Assembly: GCA_900545935.1 (NCBI GenBank)
Contig: URAP01000001.1
Location: forward strand, 83,197 to 147,196
Direction of reading: 5' to 3'
DNA: 64,000 nucleotides
Source of the DNA: an uncultured Eubacteriales bacterium
GTDB taxonomy: Bacteria > Bacillota > Clostridia > Oscillospirales > CAG-272
This document shows positions 53,982 through 62,600 of the stretch, piece after piece. The position numbers were made by a program, and so were the translations under genes. The notes under the pieces were generated by a model, which was not told the DNA's origin, did not search any database, and saw only the letters and a list, made by a program, of their open reading frames with translations. The stretch's first letter is position 1, and each line of letters opens with the position of its first letter.

Positions 53982-56624
53982 TCAATACTTGATCCACTGA
54001 TCGTAGTAAGGCGCCACATCCTTTTCCTCGTGCATGAGCTGCCAGCGGTCTATCTGCTTCTGAGTAGCATGGTTGATAACATCATGTACGCCCATGCTCT
54101 CCGTTGTGCCGTCGGCAGATACTGCGGTTATCTTATAGATAACGATATCGTGATCGGCAAAATCAATGCCCGTATCGGTGTAGCTGCGCTCGGTAAGACC
54201 CTCTGCGATCTTCTCATAGGTCTTAGACTGATCGCATGCGCGGTAGACGGTATATGTAACGTCCTCATCTGCGCCGTTCCATGTCATGGTGAGCGTATCG
54301 CGGTCGATGCGGAGATCGGTCGGTCGGGTAATTCTGTGCTTTGCGGGAATGCCATCGAGCAGATAGGTCTTTCCTGCCTCGGTATCGAAGGAAATGAAAT
54401 CAATACCGTCGCTCTCGGTCTCGACGTGCTTGCCGTCAACGGTTACTCGTGCGAGCGAAATATTACCCGAATGAATGACCGCCTTGCCGCCTACACGTGA
54501 AAGAACGCTGACTGTGTGCGGGGTGGAGTCCTTCCACTCTGCGTCGATAACGAAGTTGCCTCTTGCAACAAGTCCCTTGAAGCGTCCCTTGCTCCAATCA
54601 TCGGGCAGGCAGGGGCAGATATTGATATAGCCGTCATGGCTCTGGAGCAGCATCTCTGCGATACCTGCGGTGCCGCCGAAGTTACCGTCTATCTGGAACG
54701 GCGGGTGAGCGTCAAAGAGGTTGGGATATGTACGTCTGCCGATAAGGAAGCGCAGGCAATGGTAGCACTCCTCTCCCTCGCCCGTTCTCGCCCATGCGTT
54801 GACGCGGTGAGCGACCGACCAGCCGGTCTGCATGTTCTTTTCGGAGCGGTAATGTAGCGAAACGGCAGCCGCATCTCTCCATACAGGAGTAGCTGCGCTG
54901 ATAGTATTGCCGGGGTAGATAGCCATCATGTGAGAGAGGTGCTTATGCCACCACTCGCCTATCTCGCCGTAGAAATTCTCCTCCTGGAACTCCTTGACCT
55001 GTCCCGACCATCCGACGAGAACGGGGGAATAGTGGTCTATCTGCTCGCGCTGAAGCTTCTCTTCGGGACCGTCCTTACCGAGAAGCTCCGCAGCGTGGAG
55101 GAAGTCCTTGCCGTTCTCATGCACCATCTCCTGGTCGTACGCGCAGCCGACGGTAACATACGGGAAGGAGCCGCCGACCCATGCTCCGTTGATGACCTGC
55201 TCGGGCGACACGGAGGGCGCAACGAGATATTCGTCACCGTACTTGCGCACAGCCTTTACCGAAAATTTACTTACATCCTTGAGCGTAGGATATGTATATC
55301 TCTCGAGTACCGATCTGTCTCGTGTGAAGTCCCAGTAGTCCCACATCAGCTTAGATGCAAGACCGCCGTTTCCGGGGCCGCCGCAGCGGTCGGGACCTGT
55401 CGTCTCAAGCGCCCAGTTATTCGTACCGATAGCCCATCCGCAAGCGCCCTCGCCCTCTTCATACTGAGAGGGGTTGTTCTCGAGCACGAACTCGCTCGCC
55501 TTGCGGTGACCGTTCGGAATTGTAGCTTCAAAATAATCGGTAAACGCACCGAAAAGCTCTGCCATGTTTGTATTAAATACGGGCCAGTAGTTCATCTGAA
55601 CATTGATATTAAACCAGTAGCCCGCTCCCCACGGAGCGTTCTCTGCGCCGTTCCATACACCCTGAAGATTTGCGGGCATGCATCCGGGACGCGAGCAGGA
55701 GATAAGCAGATAACGTCCGAACTGGAAATATACCATCTCGAGATACGGTATTTTCTCGCCTGCAAGGTAGCGGCGGATAAGCTCGGTAGTCTCAGCCTCG
55801 TAAACATCATCGGGAGAATCAAGCTCGAACTCGGCGCGAGAATAAATAGTGCGGTAGTCGGCGATATGACGGCTGCGCAGCTCGTCGTAGGAAACCGCCG
55901 CAGCATGATCCGCCATAGCGGTGACCTCGGGCTCCATATCGCGGTATATGAGCTTCTTTGCCGGATCGTCCTCAAGGAACACCTCGGGACGCAGGTCAAG
56001 ATTTGTATCGGTGCAGAAGCGAACGACCGCATAGCTTGCGCCGTCAACGCGAATTCCGCCGTCAACGGCAGTTATCTTACCGTCGGTCTCGAGATCGGAT
56101 ATCGCAGCATACTGAATGCGGTAGTAGTTGATCTGACCCTTGGCTATCATTCTGCTGCCGTCCCATCTTATCTCTGCAGTTCTGCCGCAGCCGTCGCCGG
56201 GCTCGCGTGAGTAGTCGCGAACATACGGGAATTCGGGCTTATAGGTAAAGCTGAGGGCTCTGCTCTCTGACGCAGCGAGACGCGCAACGATAACGCGGTC
56301 AATATAGGAAGCGAAGGTCTCGCGCGTATAGTGAACACCGTCGCAGTCATATTCTACGCCGGAAACCGCGTTGTCGATATCGAGCCAACGGCGATATCCG
56401 GTGACATTCTCATGTCCGAGCTCGAAATACAGCTCCGCAAAGTCGGTAAGTCCGAGCGAATCCTTATCTACGAATTTATTCTGCGTGATCTGAATACGCT
56501 CGCGATCGGTCCTGCCGAAGATATTAGCGCCGAGGTAGCCGTTTCCTATCGGAATAGAATAGGTCTCCCAGCCGTAGTAGCTGTCTTCTGCGGGTGAGAA
56601 GTACAGCGTTCTCAGTTTTTTCAT
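53982..56624 (-). CDS. GH95-family glycoside hydrolase (alpha-L-fucosidase/galactosidase type) with C-terminal Fn3-like domain
   Basis: An 880-residue enzyme of family GH95, whose members remove alpha-1,2-linked fucose or galactose from glycans. N-terminal beta-sandwich, then an (alpha/alpha)6 barrel with GRYLLISCSRPGCMPANLQGVWNG, the catalytic-site NINVQMNYWPVFNTNMAEL (two Asn), HKHLSHMMAIYPGN, and FDAHPPFQIDGNFGGTAGIAEMLLQSH, whose Asp is the expected general acid. A Fn3-like domain (about 780-860, DLRIDRDTLTMTWNGA) ends the protein. There is no signal peptide, so it acts inside the cell on imported oligosaccharides. I start at 56624, eight bases after AAAGG; a nearby ATG at 56630 is too close. 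Confidence 0.88.
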   Translation of the reverse strand: MKKLRTLYFSPAEDSYYGWETYSIPIGNGYLGANIFGRTDRERIQITQNKFVDKDSLGLTDFAELYFELGHENVTGYRRWLDIDNAVSGVEYDCDGVHYTRETFASYIDRVIVARLAASESRALSFTYKPEFPYVRDYSREPGDGCGRTAEIRWDGSRMIAKGQINYYRIQYAAISDLETDGKITAVDGGIRVDGASYAVVRFCTDTNLDLRPEVFLEDDPAKKLIYRDMEPEVTAMADHAAAVSYDELRSRHIADYRTIYSRAEFELDSPDDVYEAETTELIRRYLAGEKIPYLEMVYFQFGRYLLISCSRPGCMPANLQGVWNGAENAPWGAGYWFNINVQMNYWPVFNTNMAELFGAFTDYFEATIPNGHRKASEFVLENNPSQYEEGEGACGWAIGTNNWALETTGPDRCGGPGNGGLASKLMWDYWDFTRDRSVLERYTYPTLKDVSKFSVKAVRKYGDEYLVAPSVSPEQVINGAWVGGSFPYVTVGCAYDQEMVHENGKDFLHAAELLGKDGPEEKLQREQIDHYSPVLVGWSGQVKEFQEENFYGEIGEWWHKHLSHMMAIYPGNTISAATPVWRDAAAVSLHYRSEKNMQTGWSVAHRVNAWARTGEGEECYHCLRFLIGRRTYPNLFDAHPPFQIDGNFGGTAGIAEMLLQSHDGYINICPCLPDDWSKGRFKGLVARGNFVIDAEWKDSTPHTVSVLSRVGGKAVIHSGNISLARVTVDGKHVETESDGIDFISFDTEAGKTYLLDGIPAKHRITRPTDLRIDRDTLTMTWNGADEDVTYTVYRACDQSKTYEKIAEGLTERSYTDTGIDFADHDIVIYKITAVSADGTTESMGVHDVINHATQKQIDRWQLMHEEKDVAPYYDQWIKY

Positions 56625-56685
56625 AACCATGACCTTTGCCCGCCGCAATCGGAGGCAATCCTTTCAAAAATGAAATGTTGCTGTC

Positions 56686-56715
56686 AGTATATCACATCCG
56701 CTCCGCGCCTGTCAA
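56686..56715 (-). promoter_or_regulatory. Promoter of the GH95 gene
   Basis: Minus strand -35 TTGACA (56715-56710), 18 bases, -10 TATACT (56691-56686). The start near 56679 leaves a leader of about 55 bases. Confidence 0.72.
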
Positions 56716-56821
56716 CATTCTCGGCGATTTTATCTCATATATTTATTATTATTATTTTTTTATACTCGTTGTGTGCCCGTCGTGACTGCGCAAATCCATA
56801 ATGCGGCTGCACGCAGCGCCC

Positions 56822-56850
56822 TTGACAAACGATACATATAATGATAGAAT
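56822..56850 (+). promoter_or_regulatory. Promoter of murI
   Basis: TTGACA (56822-56827), 17 bases, TAGAAT (56845-56850). Confidence 0.75.
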
Positions 56851-56894
56851 ACGGGAGAAAATACAGCCCGTCGGGGCTTTAAACGGACACTGTA

Positions 56895-57719
56895 ATGACT
56901 GATGAATGTATAATAAAAAATGAGGGTGCGCATGTCCGGGAGTCTGCGCGCCGCGCACCGATAGCCGTGATAGATTCCGGAGTCGGCGGTATTTCGGTAC
57001 TGCGTGAGCTTGTGCGTGTCATGCCGAATGAGAGCTACATCTTCTTCGGCGATGAAGCAAATGCACCATACGGCACCAAAACACGCGATGCGGTCAAAAG
57101 CATAACCGAGAGCAATGTTGACTTTCTCATAAATAAATATCATATAAAAGAGCTTGTCATTGCCTGCAATACCGCGACCGGAGCAGCGGCAAAATCGCTG
57201 CGCGAGCTGTATCCGAAAATACCCATCATCGGAATCGAGCCGGAGATAAAGTCAGCCTGCTCGCTGCCCGGCACTCCCAAGGTGCTTATAATGGCAACAC
57301 CGCTGACGCTGCGTCAGCCGAAATTCCGCGACCTGCTCGCACGCTACGGAAAAGGAGCTGAGGTCACGCTGCTTCCCTGTCCCGGACTGATGGAGCTGAT
57401 CGAGGAGGGGCACACCGACGGTGAGCTGCTTTGCGGCTATCTCCGCTCACTGTTTTCGTCCATGAACAGTCCCTGCACAGATTTTGATGCAGTCGTGCTC
57501 GGCTGCACGCACTATCCTCATGCAGAAAAAGCTATCGCGCGATTCTTTCCCGGCGCTTGCTTTTTCGACGGTTGCAGAGGCACGGCGGCAGAGGCGGCGC
57601 GCAGACTTGAAGCAGCCGGGCTGTGCACCGACACGCACGTGCAGGGCTGCATTGAGTATATCACCACCTCGGACAACCCCGGCTTTCGCGGCATATGCGA
57701 GCGTTTGCTCCTCGCTTGA
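56895..57719 (+). CDS. murI: Glutamate racemase
   Basis: Makes D-glutamate for peptidoglycan. 274 residues. Both catalytic Cys residues are in place: Cys91 in ACNTATGAAAKSL and Cys204 in LGCTHYPHAEKAI; Asp27 stands in IDSGVGGISVL, and NAPYGTKT follows. The first ~20 residues before the core are extra. Only a weak GGAC-type ribosome site precedes the ATG, but no better start is in frame. The gene has its own promoter and is followed by a low-GC inverted repeat and then the leader peptide gene. Confidence 0.95.
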   Translation: MTDECIIKNEGAHVRESARRAPIAVIDSGVGGISVLRELVRVMPNESYIFFGDEANAPYGTKTRDAVKSITESNVDFLINKYHIKELVIACNTATGAAAKSLRELYPKIPIIGIEPEIKSACSLPGTPKVLIMATPLTLRQPKFRDLLARYGKGAEVTLLPCPGLMELIEEGHTDGELLCGYLRSLFSSMNSPCTDFDAVVLGCTHYPHAEKAIARFFPGACFFDGCRGTAAEAARRLEAAGLCTDTHVQGCIEYITTSDNPGFRGICERLLLA

Positions 57720-57756
57720 TTCCCGATCTGCGTCATCCGCGCGCCGCATAACTAAC

Positions 57757-57780
57757 TTTGCAAAAGATTAATTTTGCAAA
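57757..57780. promoter_or_regulatory. Inverted repeat upstream of the leader-peptide promoter
   Basis: TTTGCAAAA (57757-57765) and TTTTGCAAA (57772-57780) with a GATTAA centre, 26 bases upstream of the -35 box at 57807. TTTTGCA occurs again at the promoter spacer (57812-57818). It could be an operator or the weak end of the murI transcript. Confidence 0.35.
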
Positions 57781-57806
57781 AAAATATTAAAAATTGAAAT
57801 AATATA

Positions 57807-57835
57807 TTGACTTTTGCAGGATAAAGTGATAAAAT
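57807..57835 (+). promoter_or_regulatory. Promoter of the leader peptide and aromatic transporter operon
   Basis: TTGACT (57807-57812), 17 bases, TAAAAT (57830-57835). The transcript would start near 57842, 75 bases before the leader peptide ATG. Within this stretch CGGCT/AGCCG (near 57877 and 57888) can form a small hairpin, and its GAGCCG can also pair with CGGCTC of the terminator. Confidence 0.75.
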
Positions 57836-57916
57836 ATGCAATCAAAGGAGATGGGAACATTCTTCCTGCTCCGTGCGGCTTCATCGGAGCCGAAATTCGA
57901 TAGGAGGCAGACTGAC

Positions 57917-58018
57917 ATGGCAAGAGCATTTTCCTCAGAGAGAAATTTCGTTGCTTCGGTCTATACCTATGCGCATTTTGAGGCTTACCGATATTATTTT
58001 ATGCATAGGGCCGCATAA
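57917..58018 (+). CDS. Tyr/Phe-rich 33-residue leader peptide
   Basis: A small open frame with a strong AGGAGG nine bases before ATG. Of 33 codons, five are Tyr (16, 18, 24, 26, 27) and four are Phe (5, 11, 21, 28); residues 16-28 read YTYAHFEAYRYYF. The stop at 58016 lies 22 bases before an intrinsic terminator, and the gene downstream is a transporter of the tryptophan/tyrosine family. I infer an attenuation peptide: a ribosome stalled at the Tyr codons would leave GGGCCGC (58008-58014) free to pair with GCGGCTC of the terminator; a ribosome reaching the stop would cover it. It could instead be an independent small protein. Confidence 0.65.
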   Translation: MARAFSSERNFVASVYTYAHFEAYRYYFMHRAA

Positions 58019-58039
58019 TACCTTTGTATAGGTTATTCG

Positions 58040-58080
58040 AGCGGCTCGGCATATTGCGGAGCCGCTTATATTTTTTCTTA
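58040..58080 (+). terminator. Intrinsic terminator/attenuator before the aromatic transporter genes
   Basis: AGCGGCTC (58040-58047) pairs with GAGCCGCT (58059-58066), then TATATTTTTTCTT. Its 5' arm is complementary to GGGCCGC (58008-58014, one G-T pair) inside the leader peptide gene, so termination and antitermination structures are mutually exclusive. A second pairing, ACCTATGC (57965-57972) with GTATAGGT (58026-58033), links the Tyr codons to the segment just after the stop. Confidence 0.8.
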
Positions 58081-58120
58081 TCACGTATAATATATCTATA
58101 TTATTATATCATTAAAATAT

Positions 58121-58218
58121 CGACCTGCGCCATATCCGGCAAATCGCCGTCGGTCGGTTTGAAAGTCGCCGCAGGTAATGCGTCGTATCATTAAAACGGT
58201 TGTAACGGGCAAAGCCCG
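58121..58218 (+). promoter_or_regulatory. Further structured leader between attenuator and transporter genes
   Basis: ACCTGCG (58123-58129) can pair with CGCAGGT (58170-58176), enclosing CGGC-AAATC-GCCG (58137-58149); CGGGC-AAA-GCCCG (58206-58218) is a separate hairpin. I do not recognise a riboswitch class. These could modulate translation or mRNA stability. Confidence 0.35.
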
Positions 58219-58262
58219 ATACACATAAATATTCATGAACATTAATACGGAGGAATTCGATC

Positions 58263-59273
58263 ATGAAGAGATTTCTTTTGGCACTGCTCGCAGCCGCAAC
58301 GCTCGGCACTATGTGTGCATGCGGCTCCGAGTCAGGAACAGGTACATCCGAAACGACCGCGAACGGCGGCGCCGCATCCGACGGCAAGTACAAGATAGGT
58401 GTCTGCCAGCTCGCACAGCACCCCGCCCTTGACGCTGCTACCGAGGGCTTCATTGAGGCTGTTGAGGCAGGACTCGGCAAGGACAATGTTGAGATCATCA
58501 ACCAAAACGCATCCGGCGAGTCGAACAACTGCACCACTATCATTTCCGGCTTTGTCTCGGACGGTGTTGACCTCATTCTTGCAAACGCTACCGCGCCGCT
58601 TCAGGCAGCTGCCAGCGCAACAAAGACAATTCCCGTGCTCGGCACCTCCATCACCGACTATGCATCCGCGCTTCAGATAAGCAACTGGAACGGCACCGTC
58701 GGCGGCAACATCTCCGGCGCATCCGACCTTGCTCCGCTCGATCAGCAGGCAGCAATGATAAAGGAATGGTTCCCGGATGCAAAGAATGTCGGTATTCTAT
58801 ACTGCTCCGCAGAAGCAAACAGTAAGTATCAGGTAGATACCATCACTCCTTTCCTTGAGCAGCTCGGCTACACCGTTAAGTCGTACTCTTTTACCGATAC
58901 AAACGATGTTGCGTCGGTAACAAAGACCGCATGCGACGAGAGCGACGTAATCTATATCCCGACCGATAACACCGCTGCTTCCAACGGCAAGGCTATCGCA
59001 AATGTCACCGTTCCCGCTAAAACACCGGTAGTTGCGGGTGAGCAGGGCATCTGCTCCAACTGCGGTGTTGCTACTCTCTCTATCGACTATAAGTCGCTCG
59101 GCGAGACCACCGGTAAGATGGCTGTTAAGATCCTCAAAGGCGAGTCTAAGGTATCCGAGATGCCTATCGAGTACAGCAACAGCTTCGTTAAGTATTACAA
59201 CCCCGATATCTGCGAGCAGCTCGGTATCAAGGTTCCGTCCGACGATTACACCGCACTCAGCACCGAAGGCTGA
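58263..59273 (+). CDS. ABC transporter substrate-binding lipoprotein, TrpX-like (ABC_sub_bind)
   Basis: A 336-residue lipoprotein that captures a small molecule outside the membrane. Signal peptide with lipobox ending at Cys20 (MCACGS). The mature part has the fold and motifs of the ABC_sub_bind family: YKIGVCQLAQHPALDAATEGF, VDLILANATAPLQAA, PVLGTSITDY, VGILYCSAEANS, VIYIPTDNT and PVVAGEQGICSNCGVATLSIDY. Characterised members, such as the streptococcal TrpX, take up tryptophan or tyrosine. GGAGG lies nine bases before ATG. Upstream sits the Tyr-rich leader and terminator, so tyrosine (or another aromatic) is the likely ligand. Confidence 0.9.
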   Translation: MKRFLLALLAAATLGTMCACGSESGTGTSETTANGGAASDGKYKIGVCQLAQHPALDAATEGFIEAVEAGLGKDNVEIINQNASGESNNCTTIISGFVSDGVDLILANATAPLQAAASATKTIPVLGTSITDYASALQISNWNGTVGGNISGASDLAPLDQQAAMIKEWFPDAKNVGILYCSAEANSKYQVDTITPFLEQLGYTVKSYSFTDTNDVASVTKTACDESDVIYIPTDNTAASNGKAIANVTVPAKTPVVAGEQGICSNCGVATLSIDYKSLGETTGKMAVKILKGESKVSEMPIEYSNSFVKYYNPDICEQLGIKVPSDDYTALSTEG

Positions 59274-59338
59274 TAAGTTCGGCTATCGCGCATGTGCACA
59301 GCGCGGCAATGAAATGCTGCGGTAATAGAATATGCATA

Positions 59339-59366
59339 TATGGGAAAGGTTTGCGCCTTTCCCATA
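59339..59366 (+). promoter_or_regulatory. Intercistronic stem-loop after the binding-protein gene
   Basis: TATGGGAAAGG (59339-59349) pairs with CCTTTCCCATA (59356-59366), loop TTTGCG, without a T run. It lies in the 299-base gap before the permease gene. It probably protects the binding-protein mRNA from 3' decay and gives it higher expression than the membrane subunits, as in many ABC operons. I see no gene or promoter in the rest of the gap. Confidence 0.6.
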
Positions 59367-59572
59367 GTGCGGTTTTGGGAAAAAGTCGAAAAACAGCGAA
59401 TATACCGAGTGATATTACACTGCGGCGCATATTTATGCATTTATCGGCATTTGGCCCAAGTATGGCTTTTCGCCGCATCTCTGCCCGTAAATGTGCTGCC
59501 GAATCGGTGCTGTAGTCCCGAATAACAGTCATATAACCGTAAAACGTAAACACCGTAAAAGGAAATAATGCT

Positions 59573-60553
59573 ATGGCAATTCTAAACTTCTTTCAATCCC
59601 TCGGCGGTTCGATGCCGAGCGTAATTGCGCAGGGTCTGATATGGGGTGTCATGGCTATCGGCGTATACATAACCTTTCGTATACTCGATATAGCCGACCT
59701 TACCGTTGACGGCTCGCTTGCGACCGGCGGCGCAGTCTGCGTCATTCTGATATCCTCGGGCGTTAACCCGTGGCTCGCGCTGCTTTGCTCGTTCCTCAGC
59801 GGTCTGCTCGCCGGTCTTATCACCGGTCTGCTCCACACCGCCTGCGGCATCCCCGCCATACTTGCGGGAATCCTCACACAGTTCGCCCTCTACTCCATAA
59901 ACCTCCGTATCATGGGCGGCTTTGTCTCCACAAGATCGAATATTCCTCTTCCCTTTAATATGTCGAGCGTTCTCTCCTCATCCAACTTTACCCTCGGAGA
60001 GTCGACCTCAACCATAGTTACCTCCGCGCTTATCCTGCTCGCGTTTATTATCGGTATAATTGCCCTGCTCTACTGGTTCTTCGGAACCGAGCGCGGCTGC
60101 TCCCTCCGCGCGACAGGCGCAAATCAGAGCATGGCACGTGCTCAGGGCATCAACACTAACACTAATATCGTTCTCGGACTTATGCTCTCGAACGGTCTTG
60201 TCGCACTCTGCGGAGGAATGCTCTCGCAATATCAGAATTTTGCCGATATCAATATGGGCAGAGGCGCGATAGTTATCGGACTCGCAGCGGTTATCGTCGG
60301 CGAAGTGCTTCTCTCTAAGGTATTTAAGAATTTCGCACTCAAGCTGCTGTCGGTCGTTATCGGTGCTATCATCTACTACCTTGCAATGACCGTGGTGCTT
60401 AAGCTCGGCTTAAATACCGACGACCTCAAGCTCTTCACCGCAATCATAGTCGCACTCTTCCTTGCGCTTCCCTATTTCAAGTCTAAAGCGAGCAAGAGAA
60501 AGGTCGGCAAAACCGCTGTCGTCGCAGCAGAGGGAGGTAAGACAAATGTTTGA
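59573..60553 (+). CDS. ABC transporter permease, TrpY-like
   Basis: A 326-residue membrane protein of the branched-chain-type permease family that pairs with ABC_sub_bind lipoproteins. Eight to ten helices; the conserved cytoplasmic coupling segment is RGCSLRATGANQSMARAQGIN, and the family pattern DIADLTVDGSLATGGA stands near the N-terminus. AAAGGAA lies about eleven bases before ATG. It overlaps the ATPase gene by eight bases, so both are made together. The C-terminus is basic (KSKASKRKVGKT). Confidence 0.9.
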   Translation: MAILNFFQSLGGSMPSVIAQGLIWGVMAIGVYITFRILDIADLTVDGSLATGGAVCVILISSGVNPWLALLCSFLSGLLAGLITGLLHTACGIPAILAGILTQFALYSINLRIMGGFVSTRSNIPLPFNMSSVLSSSNFTLGESTSTIVTSALILLAFIIGIIALLYWFFGTERGCSLRATGANQSMARAQGINTNTNIVLGLMLSNGLVALCGGMLSQYQNFADINMGRGAIVIGLAAVIVGEVLLSKVFKNFALKLLSVVIGAIIYYLAMTVVLKLGLNTDDLKLFTAIIVALFLALPYFKSKASKRKVGKTAVVAAEGGKTNV

Positions 60554-61334
60554 GCTTCATGACATACACCTCACCTTTAATCCCGGTACCGTTAATGCAA
60601 AGCACGCGCTTTGCGGGCTTGATCTCACGATCGAGGACGGCGAATTCGTAACCGTTATCGGCGGCAACGGAGCGGGAAAATCCACCATGCTTAATACTAT
60701 TGCAGGCACTTACCGCGTGGATTCGGGAAAGATACTCATCGACGGGAAGGATGTTACCCGCCTGCCTGAATATAAGCGCGCCGTTTATATCGGCCGCGTT
60801 TTTCAGGACCCCATGCTCGGTACTGCGCCGACCATGCAGATAGATGAAAACCTTGCACTCGCCGCGCGCAGAGGAAAATTCCGCGGTCTCGGATGGGGAA
60901 TCACGAGAGCAGAGCGCGAGCACTATCGCGAGCTGCTTCGCGACCTTGATCTCGGTCTCGAGGACAGAATGTCAAGCCGCGTCGGTCTGCTCTCCGGCGG
61001 TCAGCGTCAGGCACTTACACTGCTTATGGCATCACTTAAAAAGCCAAAGGTGCTGCTGCTCGACGAGCACACAGCCGCCCTCGACCCGAAAACCGCCGCA
61101 AAGGTGCTTGACCTCTCCGAGCGCATAATCAACGAGAACTCGCTCACCGCGCTCATGATAACGCACAATATGCACGATGCCATCAAGCACGGCAACCGTC
61201 TCATCATGATGCACGAAGGCAAAGTGGTTGTTGATATCAAGGGCGAGGAGAAGAAAAAGCTCACACCTGAGGAGCTTGTAAAGATGTTCTCCACCGCAGG
61301 CGGCGAGCTGTCGGATAAAGCAATGCTCTCCTGA
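60546..61334 (+). CDS. ABC transporter ATP-binding subunit, TrpZ-like
   Basis: A 262-residue ATPase that drives the aromatic-type transporter. Walker A GGNGAGKST at 39-47, signature LLSGGQRQALTL, Walker B VLLLDEHTAALD, and H-loop MITHNMHDA are complete. The ATG at 60546 follows GGGAGG; the frame is open upstream to 60462, but this overlaps the permease. It completes a binding protein-permease-ATPase operon; there is no second permease or ATPase, so both are presumed to be homodimers. Confidence 0.92.
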   Translation: MFELHDIHLTFNPGTVNAKHALCGLDLTIEDGEFVTVIGGNGAGKSTMLNTIAGTYRVDSGKILIDGKDVTRLPEYKRAVYIGRVFQDPMLGTAPTMQIDENLALAARRGKFRGLGWGITRAEREHYRELLRDLDLGLEDRMSSRVGLLSGGQRQALTLLMASLKKPKVLLLDEHTAALDPKTAAKVLDLSERIINENSLTALMITHNMHDAIKHGNRLIMMHEGKVVVDIKGEEKKKLTPEELVKMFSTAGGELSDKAMLS

Positions 61335-61362
61335 CATTTACAAATATATATAATATTAACTG

Positions 61363-61402
61363 CAAAGCCTTGCTCGGCACTATTCGGCTGAGCAAGGCTT
61401 TG
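61363..61402 (+). terminator. Terminator after the ABC transporter operon
   Basis: CAAAGCCTTGCTC (61363-61375) pairs with GAGCAAGGCTTTG (61390-61402), 13 pairs, then TCTGT. The T run is weak, but the stem is strong. Confidence 0.7.
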
Positions 61403-61429
61403 TCTGTAAATATGAAGATCGGAACATTT

Positions 61430-61477
61430 TCGATTAAAACACAAAGCGGCGGAACAGTCTCAGCTGCACCGCCGCCG
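61430..61477 (-). terminator. Terminator after rsmI
   Basis: Minus strand GCGGCGG-TGCAG-CTGAGA-CTG-TT-CCGCCGC followed by TTTGTGTTTTAAT. It lies about 95 bases after the rsmI stop and converges with the plus-strand terminator at 61363. Confidence 0.78.
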
Positions 61478-61567
61478 AAATATTCTTTTTATTCAAAACT
61501 AATCGCGGTCCCTGATACCATATATCGAAATATCCGCGAATAAGCCGTAACAACATCCGTCGTACGC

Positions 61568-62455
61568 TCAATCCTTCTCGTCGAGCACCGCCTTATATAT
61601 GATATTCTTAGCAACTCCGCGATCGGAGGCGACTGCCTTGACCGCATCCATATGCTTCATTCCCTTATTCTCGTAATAAGCTACGTGCTGCGGCACGGTC
61701 AGCTCATGCCAGAAAGCATCTGCGTCACCTCGTGCGCCCTCAAGCACAAGAACATACTCGCCGCGAGGCGCACGCTCTGCATAGCTCCCCGCAGCCGCAC
61801 CGACGGTAGTACGCTCGATCTCCTCATTCAGCTTTGTCATCTCGCGGCAAAGAGCAATGCGGCGGTCGGCTCCCAAATATTCGGCAAGCTCGGCAAGAAC
61901 GCGGCGCAGATCGTGCGGCGAGGAATAGAATATCATCGTTCTGCGCTCACCGCGCAGAAAAGAAAGACGCTCGTCAAGCTCCTTTTTCTTTTCCGGCAAA
62001 AAGCCCTCAAAGCAGAAATAGCGCGTATCAAAACCTGATAGAATCAGAGCGTTGACAGCCGCACAGCAACCCGGAACAGATGTGACCGGGATATTCTCGT
62101 CAATACATGCGCGGGCAATGTCGCTGCCGGGATCCGAGATGCCCGGTGTGCCCGCATCGGTAAGCAGCGCGCAGGTCTCTCCGAGACGCAGTCTGCGCAC
62201 GATCTCCGCGCCTGCCTGCTGTTTATTGTGCTCATGATACGGCATCAGCGGCTTTGAAATCCCGAGCGAGGACAGCAGCTTTCCGCTGACGCGGGTATCC
62301 TCGGCAGCAACAAAGCTGCATTCGGTCAGCACCTTTATCGCACGCTCCGATATATCGGCAAGATTGCCGATGGGAGAAGCGACAAGATAGAGCGTCCCCG
62401 CCTCTGTTCTGTTTTTTTCTCTTATCACTGCGCCGTTATCGGAAAATTCGCTCAT
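61568..62455 (-). CDS. rsmI: 16S rRNA 2'-O-ribose methyltransferase (C1402)
   Basis: SAM-dependent methyltransferase that modifies C1402 of 16S rRNA near the ribosomal P site. 295 residues, tetrapyrrole-methylase fold. Family marks: GTLYLVASPIGNLADISERAIKVL, EDTRVSGKLL, ALLTDAGTPGISDPGSDIA (SAM loop) and SVPGCCAAVNALILSGF. I use the ATG at 62455; a GTG 24 bases earlier is an alternative, and neither has a perfect ribosome site. It lies 145 bases after the TrmN6-like gene, the same neighbourhood as yabB-yabC in B. subtilis. Confidence 0.93.
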   Translation of the reverse strand: MSEFSDNGAVIREKNRTEAGTLYLVASPIGNLADISERAIKVLTECSFVAAEDTRVSGKLLSSLGISKPLMPYHEHNKQQAGAEIVRRLRLGETCALLTDAGTPGISDPGSDIARACIDENIPVTSVPGCCAAVNALILSGFDTRYFCFEGFLPEKKKELDERLSFLRGERRTMIFYSSPHDLRRVLAELAEYLGADRRIALCREMTKLNEEIERTTVGAAAGSYAERAPRGEYVLVLEGARGDADAFWHELTVPQHVAYYENKGMKHMDAVKAVASDRGVAKNIIYKAVLDEKD

Positions 62456-62600
62456 TATACATAACCATCGCTTCCGCACGACGAAAGCTGCCTTTCTGTA
62501 ATTGTATCACCTGTGTTTTCATTCAATATCTGTGCTGTGTATATCATGCATAGCTACACTCTCATGGTCATTTCAAAATCGGCGCTCGGCAAAAGCTATA

